From Nocardia amamiensis (GTDB lineage: Bacteria; Actinomycetota; Actinomycetes; Mycobacteriales; Mycobacteriaceae), in contig NZ_JADLQX010000002.1 in assembly GCF_015477605.1 (NCBI RefSeq), positions 248,001 to 312,000 of the forward strand: DNA of 64,000 nucleotides, written 5' to 3'. Both the position numbers and the translations under genes were made by a program. The notes beneath the pieces are model-generated. The model had not been told where the DNA came from. It saw only the letters and a list, made by a program, of their open reading frames with translations, and searched no databases. This document shows, one piece after another, positions 17,010-25,689 of this stretch (positions are counted from its first letter, which is position 1; the number at the start of each line of letters is the position of its first letter).

Positions 17010-18410
17010 ATGAGCTACCCCGACATGAACTCTCCCACCGATCCGACCGCGATGACGGCGGTCGAGCTGGTCTCCGCCTACGCGGCGGGCGCGCTGTCGC
17101 CGGTCGAGGCCACCGAGGCGATCCTGCGGGCGATCACCGATCGCGACGGCGCGCTCAACGCGTTCTGTCTCGTCGATTCCGACCGTGCCCTGGTGCAGGC
17201 GAAGGATTCCGAGGCGCGCTGGCAGTCCGGCCACGCTCGCGGATTGCTGGACGGCGTGCCGATCTCGATCAAGGACGTCTTCCTGACCGAGGGCTGGCCC
17301 ACCCGGCGCGGATCCACCTCGATCGACCCGGCCGGGCCGTGGCCGGTGGACAGCCCGGTGGCGGCGCGGCTGCGCGAGGACGGCATGGTCTTCCTGGGCA
17401 AGACCACGACCCCGGAGATCGCGTGGAAAGCGGTCACCGACAGCCCGTTGACCGGAATCACCCGCAACCCGGCCGACGCGTCCACCACGGCGGGCGGATC
17501 CTCCGGCGGCAGCGCCGCGGCTGTCGCGGCGGGCATGGGGCCGGTTTCGGTGGGCACCGACGGCGGCGGCAGCGTGCGCATTCCGGCGGCCTTCTGCGGC
17601 ATCGTCGGGTTCAAGCCCACCTACGGCCGGATTCCGCTGTACCCGGCCAGCCCCTTCGGTCCGCTGGCGCACGCGGGCCCGATGACCCGCACCGTCGAGG
17701 ACGCGGCGCTGCTGATGGACATCCTGTCGCTCCCTGATCCGCGCGACCCGACCGCGCTTGCTCCCACGCTCACCACTTTCCGCGCCGAAATGCAGCGTGA
17801 TGTGCGCGGATTGCGCGTGGCGTACTCGCCGACGCTGGGCTACGCCGAGGTGGACGCCGACGTCGCCGCGGTCGTCGACGCGGCGGTGGCTCGCCTCGCC
17901 GAGGCCGAACTGCTCGTCAGCGCGGCCGATCCCGGTTTCGGTGATCCGCGCGAGGCCTTCGAACTGCTCTGGGCGGCGGGGGCGGCCACGATGCTGTCCG
18001 GCTTCCCGGAGGGGACGCGCGAGCGGGTCGATCCGGGACTGCGCGCGGTGTGGGAACGCGGCGAGACCGTCAGCGCCGTCGACTATCTCGCCGCCCGCAA
18101 CGTGGCGGCGCAGCTCGGCATCACCATGGGCGCGTTCCATACCGACTACGACGTCCTGATCACTCCGACCGTGCCGATTCCCGCGTTCGCGGCCGGCCAT
18201 GACGTGCCCCCCGGCAGCGGGCTGCGCAGCTGGCCGCAGTGGACGCCGTTCACGTATCCGTTCAATCTCACCCAGCAGCCCGCGATCAGCATCCCGGTGG
18301 GCAGCACACCCGCGGGTCTTCCGGTCGGGCTGCAGATCGTCGGTCCGCGTCACTCCGACGACCTGGTGCTGGCGGTGGCCCGCTACGCTGAATTCGTGCT
18401 GGCCTCCTGA
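17010..18410 (+). CDS. Amidase signature family hydrolase
   Basis: 466 residues. Ser-cisSer-Lys triad visible: K88 in ISIKDV, cis-Ser S164 in GGSSGGSAA and nucleophile S188 in DGGGSVRIPA. Hydrolyses an amide to a carboxylate and ammonia or amine. Close to indole-acetamide/Glu-tRNA amidotransferase A-like enzymes in the core, but no GatB/GatC neighbours, so a catabolic amidase is likely. Second gene of the operon starting at 16032. Confidence 0.9.
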   Translation: MSYPDMNSPTDPTAMTAVELVSAYAAGALSPVEATEAILRAITDRDGALNAFCLVDSDRALVQAKDSEARWQSGHARGLLDGVPISIKDVFLTEGWPTRRGSTSIDPAGPWPVDSPVAARLREDGMVFLGKTTTPEIAWKAVTDSPLTGITRNPADASTTAGGSSGGSAAAVAAGMGPVSVGTDGGGSVRIPAAFCGIVGFKPTYGRIPLYPASPFGPLAHAGPMTRTVEDAALLMDILSLPDPRDPTALAPTLTTFRAEMQRDVRGLRVAYSPTLGYAEVDADVAAVVDAAVARLAEAELLVSAADPGFGDPREAFELLWAAGAATMLSGFPEGTRERVDPGLRAVWERGETVSAVDYLAARNVAAQLGITMGAFHTDYDVLITPTVPIPAFAAGHDVPPGSGLRSWPQWTPFTYPFNLTQQPAISIPVGSTPAGLPVGLQIVGPRHSDDLVLAVARYAEFVLAS

Positions 18411-18419
18411 ATGAACAGC

Positions 18420-18442
18420 GCCCCCGCGAGTGCGGCGGGGGC
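18420..18442. terminator. Convergent terminator between amidase and DUF3830 gene
   Basis: 8-bp perfect stem GCCCCCGC / GCGGGGGC with a 7-nt loop, 9 nt after the amidase stop and before the convergent DUF3830 gene. No clear U-tract; position suggests termination for both strands. Confidence 0.5.
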
Positions 18443-18456
18443 ACTGGCTCGTTGGG

Positions 18457-18951
18457 TCAGGCGCGGGCGAAGGCGAGTGTTTCGCCTTGGACTCCGTGCA
18501 GCCACAGGGTGTTACACGCCGCGGCCATCTCGGCCAGGCCTTCCTCGATCGTGGCGAAGACGTTGCCGGGTACCCAGCCGAGATCGCCGTTGATCAGCAA
18601 ATTGTTGCGGCCGTAGAACAGCGCGAGGTCGGTCGCGCCGCGCTCGTGCTCGGCCGCGGAGCCGGGCTCGTAGCCGTAGGCCGGATTGCCGATCTCCCAC
18701 GGTTCGAAATCGAACAGGCACACGTCGCCGGGGATCGGCGTGACGGTGGGGTTCTCCCGATGCGGGGCCGCGCCGATCCGCGGGAGCAGAGTGTACACCT
18801 CGTTGCGGGCGTACTTGGCGTGGAAAGCGTCGCCTTCCTGCGGCAGCGCGTTCCACACCGCCGCACACGTGCGCGGCGCCTCCTCGTCGAGCAAACGCGC
18901 GCGGCAGGTCACTGCGGCCTTGGTGAGGGAAATGGTGATGTAGCGGGCCAT
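18457..18951 (-). CDS. DUF3830 family protein (cyclophilin-like fold)
   Basis: 164 residues: MARYITISLTKAAVTCRARL, VWNALPQEGDAFHAKYARNEVY, PGDVCLFDFEPWEIG and ALFYGRNNLL are features I associate with DUF3830. The family has a solved cyclophilin-like structure but no described activity. Family members tend to sit next to Asp/Glu racemase-like genes, amidases and hydroxyacid dehydrogenases, as here, so a role in the same pathway is likely. Start ATG 18951. 139 nt downstream of the aminotransferase stop, same strand. Confidence 0.75.
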   Translation of the reverse strand: MARYITISLTKAAVTCRARLLDEEAPRTCAAVWNALPQEGDAFHAKYARNEVYTLLPRIGAAPHRENPTVTPIPGDVCLFDFEPWEIGNPAYGYEPGSAAEHERGATDLALFYGRNNLLINGDLGWVPGNVFATIEEGLAEMAAACNTLWLHGVQGETLAFARA

Positions 18952-19090
18952 GCGGTCCTGCTTCCTGATCTGGCCCGCCGGACGGGCACGGGTGGAGTCG
19001 GGAACAACGGCGGCGTGGCCGGGCAGGCATACCGGGGCGCGGACACTGCGGGGTTGCCGCACAGGCGCGTCGGCGGCGGGAGTCGCCGGG

Positions 19091-20332
19091 CTACAGCTCG
19101 GCGAGGACCTCCGACCAGATGGCGAGCGCGTCCTCGATCTGAGCATCGGTCACGATCAGCGGCGGAATCATCCGCACCACGTTCATCTGCGCGCCACAGG
19201 TCAGCAGCAGCAGTCCCTTGGCAATCGCGGCGCGCTGCGCGGCCGCGGCGGTGACCGGATCGGGTTCGCCGGTGGCCGTGGTGAATTCCGCGCCCGCCAT
19301 CAGTCCGAGACCGCGCACGTCGCCGATCGCCTTGGTGGCGCTGTCGCGCAGACCGCGGAGCAGCTGCTCGCCCCTGACCGCCGCATTCTCCACCAGGCCT
19401 TCGGATTCGATGACGTCCAGCGTGGCGATCGCCGCCGCGCACGCCACCGCGTTGCCGCCGTAGGTGCCGCCCTGCGAGCCCGGCCATGCCCGCGCCATCA
19501 GCTCGCGCGGCGCCGCGATACCCGACAGCGGGAACCCACTGGCCAGCCCTTTCGCGATGGTGATCACGTCCGGCCGCACACCGAAGTGCTGATGGCCGAA
19601 GAATTTTCCGGTCCGTCCGAAGCCGGTCTGGATCTCGTCGAAAACCAGCAGTATGCCGTGCCGGTCCGCGCGTTCGCGCAGTCCGCGGAAGAACGCGGTG
19701 TTGCCGGGGATGTAGCCGCCCTCGCCGAGCACGGGCTCCACCAGGAACGCGGCGGTGTCGGCGGGGGAGGTGAGCGTGGTGAACAGGTAGTCGAGTTCGC
19801 GCAGCGCGAAGGCGGTGGCCTCTTGCTCGCTCCAGCCGTAGCGGAACGCGGTGGGGAAGGGCGCGACGTGCACGCCCGGCATGAGCGGGCTGAATCCGGC
19901 GGAGAACCGGGTGCCGGACGTCGTCATCGTGGCGGCCGCGACGGTGCGGCCGTGGAAACCGCCGTGGAAGACGATGACGTTCGGCCGCCCGGTCGCCTGG
20001 CGCACCAGCCGCAGCGCCGCCTCGACCGCCTCGCTACCGGAATTGGCGAAGAACAGCGCGTCCAAGCCCTCCGGCAGCACCGCGCCGAGGCGATCGGTGA
20101 GTTCCAGCAGCGGCCGGTGCAGGACGGTCGTGTACTGGCCGTGGATCAGCGAGGCGACCTGTGCCTGCGCCGCCGCGACCACGTGCGGGTGGCAGTGGCC
20201 GGTGCTGGTCACGCCGATGCCGGCGGTGAAGTCCAGGTAGCGGCGTCCGTCGGTGCCGTAGAGATAGCACCCCGACCCGTGGTCGACGGTCACCGGAGTG
20301 GCCTGTTTCAGGACGGGCGATAGCTCGGTCAT
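19091..20332 (-). CDS. Class III PLP aminotransferase (4-aminobutyrate type)
   Basis: 413 residues. Landmarks: FANSGSEAVEAALRLVRQATGR (cofactor phosphate site), HGGFHGRT, EPVLGEGG, DEIQTGFGRTG and the PLP Lys in ITIAKGLASGFPL, then GGTYGGNAVACAAA. Family members transfer an omega-amino group to 2-oxoglutarate or pyruvate, giving a semialdehyde. The divergent neighbour is an aldehyde dehydrogenase, so the pair probably turns an omega-amino acid into a dicarboxylate. ATG 20332 has GGAGGCGA upstream. Confidence 0.9.
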   Translation of the reverse strand: MTELSPVLKQATPVTVDHGSGCYLYGTDGRRYLDFTAGIGVTSTGHCHPHVVAAAQAQVASLIHGQYTTVLHRPLLELTDRLGAVLPEGLDALFFANSGSEAVEAALRLVRQATGRPNVIVFHGGFHGRTVAAATMTTSGTRFSAGFSPLMPGVHVAPFPTAFRYGWSEQEATAFALRELDYLFTTLTSPADTAAFLVEPVLGEGGYIPGNTAFFRGLRERADRHGILLVFDEIQTGFGRTGKFFGHQHFGVRPDVITIAKGLASGFPLSGIAAPRELMARAWPGSQGGTYGGNAVACAAAIATLDVIESEGLVENAAVRGEQLLRGLRDSATKAIGDVRGLGLMAGAEFTTATGEPDPVTAAAAQRAAIAKGLLLLTCGAQMNVVRMIPPLIVTDAQIEDALAIWSEVLAEL

Positions 20333-20375
20333 GGTGATTCGCCTCCCGGAGCGGGTGGGATGACTGGCGTGATTG

Positions 20376-20403
20376 CATATTGTCGGATTGTCGACAATAT
20401 GCA
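20376..20403. promoter_or_regulatory. Operator palindromes between aminotransferase and aldehyde dehydrogenase
   Basis: An outer 11-bp inverted repeat (GCATATTGTCG, 6-nt gap, CGACAATATGC) contains a perfect inner palindrome ATTGTCGACAAT at 20388-20399. The inner site matches the operator at 15993. Placement in the divergent promoter region implies that one regulator, probably the FCD GntR, controls both arms of the cluster. Confidence 0.7.
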
Positions 20404-20466
20404 TAACATGGCCGCACGGGTCGCAGCAATGGCCGAACGCTGCGCGGTCGAGAGGAGCCACCGACG

Positions 20467-21939
20467 ATGCTCACCGAAAGCCCCCTCAGCACCGCTGAAC
20501 GATCCGCGATCGACACGGTGCCGCGCGGCCTGTTCATCAACGGCGAGTGGCGTGAGACCGCCCGATCGCTACCTGTCATCGATCCCGCGACCGGCGAACT
20601 GCTCTGTTCCGTTGCCGACGCGGATCCCGCCGACGGCCTCGCGGCACTGGACGCGGCGTGCGGAGCGCAACCGGAGTGGGCGCGCACCCCACCACGAGAG
20701 CGCAGCGACCTGCTCATGCGCGTCCACCGCGCGTTGCTCGCCGACACCGAGCGGCTCGGGATGATCGCGACGCTGGAGATGGGCAAACCGCTGGCCGAGG
20801 CGCGCGGCGAGATCGCCTATGCCGCGGAGTTCTTCCGCTGGTTCGCCGAGGAGGCCGTGCGCTTGGACGGCGGGTACATGCCCGCGCCCACCGGCGGCTC
20901 CCGCTTCCTGGTGACCAGGCAGCCGGTCGGCCCCAGCCTGCTCATCACGCCGTGGAACTTCCCGATGGCCATGGGTGCGCGCAAGGTCGCTCCGGCCCTT
21001 GCCGCCGGCTGCACCTGCGTGGTGAAACCCGCTGAGCAGACGCCGCTTTCGATACTGGCGCTGGCCGAGATCATGTCCGCTGCCGGCCTGCCCGCCGGGG
21101 TGGTCAACGTGATCACCACCGCCGACCCCGCCGCCCTGATGACGCCGCTGATCCGCGATGAGCGCTCGCGCAAGCTGTCCTTCACGGGTTCGACCGCGGT
21201 CGGCAAACAGCTGCTCGCGCAGTGCGCTCGAACGGTAATGCGCACCTCGATGGAACTCGGTGGCAACGCCCCGCTGCTGGTATTCGACGACGCCGATCTG
21301 GACGAGGCGGTCGAGGGCGCGCTCGCGGCGAAGATGCGCAATATCGGCCAGGCATGCACCGCCGCCAACCGCATTCTGGTCCAGCGTGGCGTCGCGGACG
21401 TCTTCGCACGCAGGCTCGCCGATCGGATGGCGGCGCTGCCGATGGGTCGCGGGACCGAGCCGGACGTGGTGGTCGGCCCATTGATCGATGCCGACGCCGT
21501 CGCCAAGGTGCAGCGCTTGGTCGACGACGCCCGCGATCGCGGCGCCACGGTGCTCATCGGCGGGACCGCGCTGGACGGTCCTGGCACCTTCTATCCCGCG
21601 ACCGTGCTGGTCGACGTCCCCGACGATGCCGAACTGTGCCAGACCGAGATCTTCGGCCCGGTCGCCGCGATCGGCGTGTTCGACACCGAGGAAGAAGCCA
21701 TCGGCCGGGCCAACGACACGCCGTACGGGCTGGTGAGCTACGTATTCACCGAGAACCTGCGGCGGGGACTGCGGGTATGTGAGGCGCTGGAGACCGGCAT
21801 GGTGGGACTCAACCAGGGCGTGGTGTCGAATCCGGCCGCGCCGTTCGGCGGCGTCAAAGAATCCGGGCTCGGCCGCGAGGGCGGGCCTACCGGAATCGAC
21901 GAGTTCCTCGAGACCAAGTACATCGGCGTGAAGTTGTGA
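20467..21939 (+). CDS. NAD(P)+ aldehyde dehydrogenase, succinate-semialdehyde type
   Basis: 490 residues. ALDH landmarks: PWNFPMAMGARKVAPALAAG, FTGSTAVGKQL, catalytic Glu in MELGGNAPLLVF and catalytic Cys in NIGQACTAANR, plus QTEIFGPVA near the end. Closest to GabD-like succinate-semialdehyde dehydrogenases by motif (KPAEQTPLS, MGRGTEPDVVVGPLID). Oxidises the semialdehyde from the divergent aminotransferase. AGAGGAG precedes ATG 20467. Confidence 0.9.
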   Translation: MLTESPLSTAERSAIDTVPRGLFINGEWRETARSLPVIDPATGELLCSVADADPADGLAALDAACGAQPEWARTPPRERSDLLMRVHRALLADTERLGMIATLEMGKPLAEARGEIAYAAEFFRWFAEEAVRLDGGYMPAPTGGSRFLVTRQPVGPSLLITPWNFPMAMGARKVAPALAAGCTCVVKPAEQTPLSILALAEIMSAAGLPAGVVNVITTADPAALMTPLIRDERSRKLSFTGSTAVGKQLLAQCARTVMRTSMELGGNAPLLVFDDADLDEAVEGALAAKMRNIGQACTAANRILVQRGVADVFARRLADRMAALPMGRGTEPDVVVGPLIDADAVAKVQRLVDDARDRGATVLIGGTALDGPGTFYPATVLVDVPDDAELCQTEIFGPVAAIGVFDTEEEAIGRANDTPYGLVSYVFTENLRRGLRVCEALETGMVGLNQGVVSNPAAPFGGVKESGLGREGGPTGIDEFLETKYIGVKL

Positions 21940-22075
21940 GTCCGGCGTGCCGAGCCGTACAGCGTGCGTCGCACAGCCGACGACCGCGGACAGCCTGGAA
22001 CCAGAACCACAGCCCGGCTGATATTCGAGACCGTCGGAGGCCAGGTCGGCCGAACACAAGGGAGAGGGACCACGG

Positions 22076-23155
22076 GTGAGCGGATACCGGATCGCGACCA
22101 TCCCAGGCGATGGCATCGGCGTCGACGTGACCGCAGAGGCGGTACGAGTGCTCGACGCGGTGCTGCCGGATATCGAATGGACCGAATTCGACTGGTCCTG
22201 TGAGCAGTACCTGCGCACGGGCGCGATGATGCCCGCCGACGGTCCGGACCGGCTCGGCCGATTCGACGCGATCCTGCTCGGCGCGGTCGGCTTTCCCGGT
22301 GTGCCCGATCATATTTCGCTGTGGGGTCTGCTCATCCCGTTGCGCCGGGCCTTCGGTCAGTACGTCAACCTGCGTCCGGTGCGCCTGCTGCCGGGCACCG
22401 AGTCGGCGCTGCGCGGCCGGACCGCTGACGATCTGGACATACTGATCGTGCGAGAGAATTCGGAGGGTGAGTATTCCGAGATCGGCGGCATGCACAATCC
22501 CGGCCGGCCCGACGAATTCGTGCTCCAGGAGTCGGTGTTCACCCGTGTCGGGTGCGAACGGATCATTCGCTACGCCTTCGAACGAGCCGCCGAACGCGGC
22601 GGGCGCCTCTGCTCGGCCACGAAGTCGAACGGGCTCATCCACTCAATGCCGTACTGGGACAGCGTATTCGAGCGCATCGCCGCGGAGTACCCGCAGGTGA
22701 CGACGCGCCAGATGCATGTCGACGCGCTGGCCGCCGAGATCGTGCTGCACCCGGACCGCCTCGACGTCATCGTCGGTTCGAATCTGTTCGGCGACATACT
22801 CTCCGACCTGGCCGCCGCCGTCACCGGCGGGCTGGGTCTGGCGCCGTCGGGCAACATCAATCCCGACCGCGGTGCCCCGTCGATGTTCGAGGCCGTGCAC
22901 GGCAGCGCTCCCGACATCGCCGGTCAGGGGATCGCGAATCCGGTCGCGCAGATACTGGCGGGCGCCATGCTGCTCGATCATCTCGGCGAGTCCGCTGCGG
23001 CGGTCGCGATCGACCGAGCGGTCGGCGACGTGCTCGCCTCGGGCAATGTCCTGACCCCCGACCTCGGCGGCACCGCCACCACCAGCGACCTCGGCAGTGC
23101 CATCGCCACCCGCGCCGCCGAGCTGATCGGCAGGCCCATCACCACCCACGCCTGA
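22076..23155 (+). CDS. Isopropylmalate/tartrate/D-malate-type dehydrogenase
   Basis: 359 residues of the beta-decarboxylating dehydrogenase family: IPGDGIGVDVTAEA, NLRPVRLLPG, IVRENSEGEY, KSNGLIHSMPYWD, the metal-binding Asp in VGSNLFGDILSD, and EAVHGSAPDIAGQGIANP. The GVPDHISLWGLLIPLRRAF segment fits tartrate/D-malate dehydrogenases (TtuC/DmlA) better than LeuB. Oxidatively decarboxylates a (D)-malate-like acid to a 2-oxoacid. GTG 22076 follows GGGAGAGG. Probably co-transcribed with the ALDH gene (136-nt gap). Confidence 0.87.
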   Translation: MSGYRIATIPGDGIGVDVTAEAVRVLDAVLPDIEWTEFDWSCEQYLRTGAMMPADGPDRLGRFDAILLGAVGFPGVPDHISLWGLLIPLRRAFGQYVNLRPVRLLPGTESALRGRTADDLDILIVRENSEGEYSEIGGMHNPGRPDEFVLQESVFTRVGCERIIRYAFERAAERGGRLCSATKSNGLIHSMPYWDSVFERIAAEYPQVTTRQMHVDALAAEIVLHPDRLDVIVGSNLFGDILSDLAAAVTGGLGLAPSGNINPDRGAPSMFEAVHGSAPDIAGQGIANPVAQILAGAMLLDHLGESAAAVAIDRAVGDVLASGNVLTPDLGGTATTSDLGSAIATRAAELIGRPITTHA

Positions 23156-23296
23156 TCTGTTCTGCGGAAAGTACGGTTCGACAGCGATATTCGGTTGTCC
23201 GCGCATTCGCCGGAATTGCTGCGGCAGTTCGAGGACCTCCTGAGCCGGATGCGGTCCACACTCGACGACCGGCTGGCCGCGGACCCACAAGAACGG

Positions 23297-24049
23297 TCAG
23301 CTGGTGAGCCAGATCGCCTCGGCGGCGGGGCGGCCCAAGTCGGTCGGTGACTCCGTCGCGCCGATGCGGACGGCGATGGTACCGGCGAAGTCCCGGCGTT
23401 CCACGACCGCGATGGTGGTGTCCAGGGCGATGCCCACGGAGTCGAAGTAGCGCAGCATGTCAGGGTCCGAATCGGAGATCCGGGCGACGCGACCGGATTC
23501 ACCCGCGGCGAAGTCGCTTAGCCTGCGGGCGGGCGGGGTGGGTACCGCGCCGTCCACCGAGGGGATCGGGTCGCCGTGCGGATCGCGGTCGGGGTAGCCG
23601 AGTTTGGCGTCGATGCGCGCCATCAGCAGTTCGGAGACCGCGTGCTCGAGCACCTCGGCCTCGTCGTGCACCTCGTCCCAGCCGTAACCGAGCTCGTTGA
23701 CCAGGAACGTCTCGATCAACCGGTGCCTGCGCACCATCGCGACGGCGGCACGGCGCCCTTCGGGAGTCAGCGCGATCGCGCCGTAGCGGGCATGCTCGAC
23801 CAGCCCTTGGTCGGCCAGCTTGCGCACCGCTTCGGAGACGGTCGAGGCGGAGACACCGATCCGCTCCGCGAGCAACTTGGTGGACACCTTATCCTGCGAC
23901 CACTCCTGCGCCGTCCAGATCACCTTCAGATAGTCCTGGGCGACCGACGAGAGCACCGGCGCGATCGTCGCGGTGCCACCTTGGGCTTCGCCTGGCACAG
24001 AGGTGTCGGCCAGCTCGCGTCGCGTGGCGATATCTCGTTTACCGGGCAC
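23297..24049 (-). CDS. mntR: DtxR/MntR family metal-dependent repressor (SirR-like)
   Basis: 250 residues. DtxR-type winged helix (VAQDYLKVIWTAQEWSQDKVSTKLLAERIGVSASTVSEAVRKLADQG), dimerisation/metal-binding helices with HDEAEVLEHAVSE, and a C-terminal FeoA-like SH3 region. Strong resemblance to Rv2788 (SirR/MntR), which senses Mn2+ and represses Mn import. GTG 24049 is supported by TAAGCT ending 7 nt upstream (leaderless). Marks the return to mycobacterial synteny before ribF. Confidence 0.9.
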   Translation of the reverse strand: MPGKRDIATRRELADTSVPGEAQGGTATIAPVLSSVAQDYLKVIWTAQEWSQDKVSTKLLAERIGVSASTVSEAVRKLADQGLVEHARYGAIALTPEGRRAAVAMVRRHRLIETFLVNELGYGWDEVHDEAEVLEHAVSELLMARIDAKLGYPDRDPHGDPIPSVDGAVPTPPARRLSDFAAGESGRVARISDSDPDMLRYFDSVGIALDTTIAVVERRDFAGTIAVRIGATESPTDLGRPAAEAIWLTS

Positions 24050-24056
24050 ACACCCG

Positions 24057-24062
24057 AGCTTA
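24057..24062 (-). promoter_or_regulatory. -10 element of leaderless mntR promoter
   Basis: TAAGCT on the minus strand, 7 nt before GTG 24049, no ribosome-binding site. Supports this start over the later in-frame GTG. Confidence 0.5.
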
Positions 24063-24087
24063 GGCGGGGTGGTGCCGATATACACAT

Positions 24088-24507
24088 TCAGACATCCCGG
24101 GCGCCGGAATCCCCGTGGCCGGCGAACGCCGTGCCGTCGAATCTCCGGCCGGTCAGCAGCGCGGTCGCGGGCGGCCGCAGCGGCGCTCCCGTCAGGTCGT
24201 AAAACGTTGCTTCGGCTGATCCGGCGAACCGGTCGCCGGTCACCTCGAGCTCGAACGCGACGATCCCTTTGCCGATCACCGCCGGGTCGGCTCGATCGAC
24301 GACGAACTCCAGGAACGCGCCGGTGACGCGGTTGCCATCGGAGCGCCACGTGCCCATTCCGTTGCTGTCGCTGGTGGCGCGGTTGCCGTAATCCGGGTTG
24401 GACTGCAGCATCGTGCCGCCGGGATGGAATTGCATCACGTGGTAGGCGAACGGAGCCCCGTCGGCGGTCACCTCCCAGGTGCCGAGGACGGGATGCCGGT
24501 CACTCAT
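24088..24507 (-). CDS. Lipocalin-like small protein of unknown function
   Basis: 139 residues of beta-rich sequence (VLGTWEVTADGAPFAYHVMQF, GMGTWRSDGNRVTGAFLEFVVD, FELEVTGDRFAGSAEATFYD). GTW...F.PGG is a common opening of lipocalin-like or calycin beta-barrels. No signal peptide. ATG overlaps the aminotransferase stop (ATGA) and has GAGGAGG upstream, so it is translationally coupled. A ligand-binding or accessory role in the same pathway is inferred. Confidence 0.65.
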   Translation of the reverse strand: MSDRHPVLGTWEVTADGAPFAYHVMQFHPGGTMLQSNPDYGNRATSDSNGMGTWRSDGNRVTGAFLEFVVDRADPAVIGKGIVAFELEVTGDRFAGSAEATFYDLTGAPLRPPATALLTGRRFDGTAFAGHGDSGARDV

Positions 24508-25688
24508 GTGGCCTCCTCGCAGAGTGCGGCCAGCACCGCGATGCCCCGGTCGATATCGTCTCCCGGCACGTTGGCGAAGCTCAGCCGCATCGTGTTGCGG
24601 TGGTCGGCGTCGTCGGCGTAGAAGGCGCTTCCCGGCAGGAAGGCGACACCCTCCCGCAGCGCCGTGCCCAGCAGCGCATCGGCGTCGAACCCCTGCGGGC
24701 CCTCCACCCACAGAAACATCCCGCCGTCGGGCGCGACCCACTGGAAGCCCGGCGGGAAGTGCCGCTCCACGGCGTCGGCCAGGGTGTCCAATTTGGCCGA
24801 GTACACCTCGACGAGGCGAGCGAGGTGCGCCGCCCCCGCCGCGCTGCCCAGGAACTCGGCGGCAATCGCCTGGCAGTACGTCGAGGTTTGCATATCGATG
24901 CCTTGCTTCAAAGCGAGCACACTGCGCAAGAGGTCCGGAGGCATGACGGTGATGCCGACACGAAGGGCCGGGGCAAGCGTTTTCGACAGCGAGGTGATGT
25001 AGACCGAATTGTCCGGTGCGAAGGACACGAGCGCGGGCGGTGCCACGCCGCGGTAGCGCAGGTCGGCATAGACGTCGTCCTCGATCACCAGCGTGTCGTG
25101 TCCGACGACGATCTGGGCGATCTGTTCACGCCGCGGAGTCGGCATCGTTCGCCCGGTCGGATTCTGGAAAGTCGGCAAGAGGTACACGAATGCGGCGTCA
25201 TATCGGGCCAGTGCTTCCTCGAGTGCTTCCGGCACGATTCCGAAATCGTCCGACGGGACCCCGACAACGGTGGCGCCATGGCTACGGAATTCTTTGACCG
25301 CGGGCCCGTAGGTCGGGGTTTCCACCAGTACCACGTCCTGGGGGTCGAGCAGCGCCAAACATACGTTGTGCAATGCCCCGGATCCGCCCGTGGAGATGTG
25401 CAAGCTGTCGGGAGAGCATCGAATTCCGCGGGTGCGCAGAAGGTTTCGGGCTTCGTCCAGGAGCGGGCCGAATCCCTGGGTCATGCCGTACTGGAGGACG
25501 GCGCTTCCGTACTTGCCGATGACGTCCCGGGACAGCGCCGAGACGAGTTCGCCGGGCAGCAGTGCCGGGTCCGGCGCCCCGACGGCGAAGGAGACGACGT
25601 CAGGGCGCTTTGCGAGCGCCGCGAAGATGTCATCGATCGGCCCGCTGGCCACCGCGGCCGCGCCGCTGCTGCGTTTGACGAGCGCCAT
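24504..25688 (-). CDS. PLP-dependent aminotransferase, class I/II (2-aminoadipate type)
   Basis: 394 residues. Fold-type I landmarks: SFAVGAPDPALLP, QYGMTQGFGPL, STGGSGALHNVCLALLDP, PTFQNPTGRTMP, EDDVYADLRY and the PLP Lys in YITSLSKTLAPALRVG. Resembles LysN/2-aminoadipate transaminases and the aminotransferase half of MocR proteins but lacks their winged helix. Start ATG 25688 chosen; GTG 25709 and TTG 25724 are upstream options. Lies between the cupin gene (1-nt gap) and the lipocalin-like gene in one operon. Confidence 0.85.
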   Translation of the reverse strand: MALVKRSSGAAAVASGPIDDIFAALAKRPDVVSFAVGAPDPALLPGELVSALSRDVIGKYGSAVLQYGMTQGFGPLLDEARNLLRTRGIRCSPDSLHISTGGSGALHNVCLALLDPQDVVLVETPTYGPAVKEFRSHGATVVGVPSDDFGIVPEALEEALARYDAAFVYLLPTFQNPTGRTMPTPRREQIAQIVVGHDTLVIEDDVYADLRYRGVAPPALVSFAPDNSVYITSLSKTLAPALRVGITVMPPDLLRSVLALKQGIDMQTSTYCQAIAAEFLGSAAGAAHLARLVEVYSAKLDTLADAVERHFPPGFQWVAPDGGMFLWVEGPQGFDADALLGTALREGVAFLPGSAFYADDADHRNTMRLSFANVPGDDIDRGIAVLAALCEEAT

Positions 25689-25689
25689 C

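Noticed and set aside
15963..18353. Open minus-strand frame of about 796 codons opposite the dehydrogenase and amidase genes
   Set aside because: Antisense of two genes with intact catalytic motifs; translation has no recognisable domain and no ribosome-binding site.
18420..18442. Riboswitch upstream of the DUF3830 gene
   Set aside because: The hairpin lies after the convergent amidase stop and downstream of both genes; a terminator explains it.
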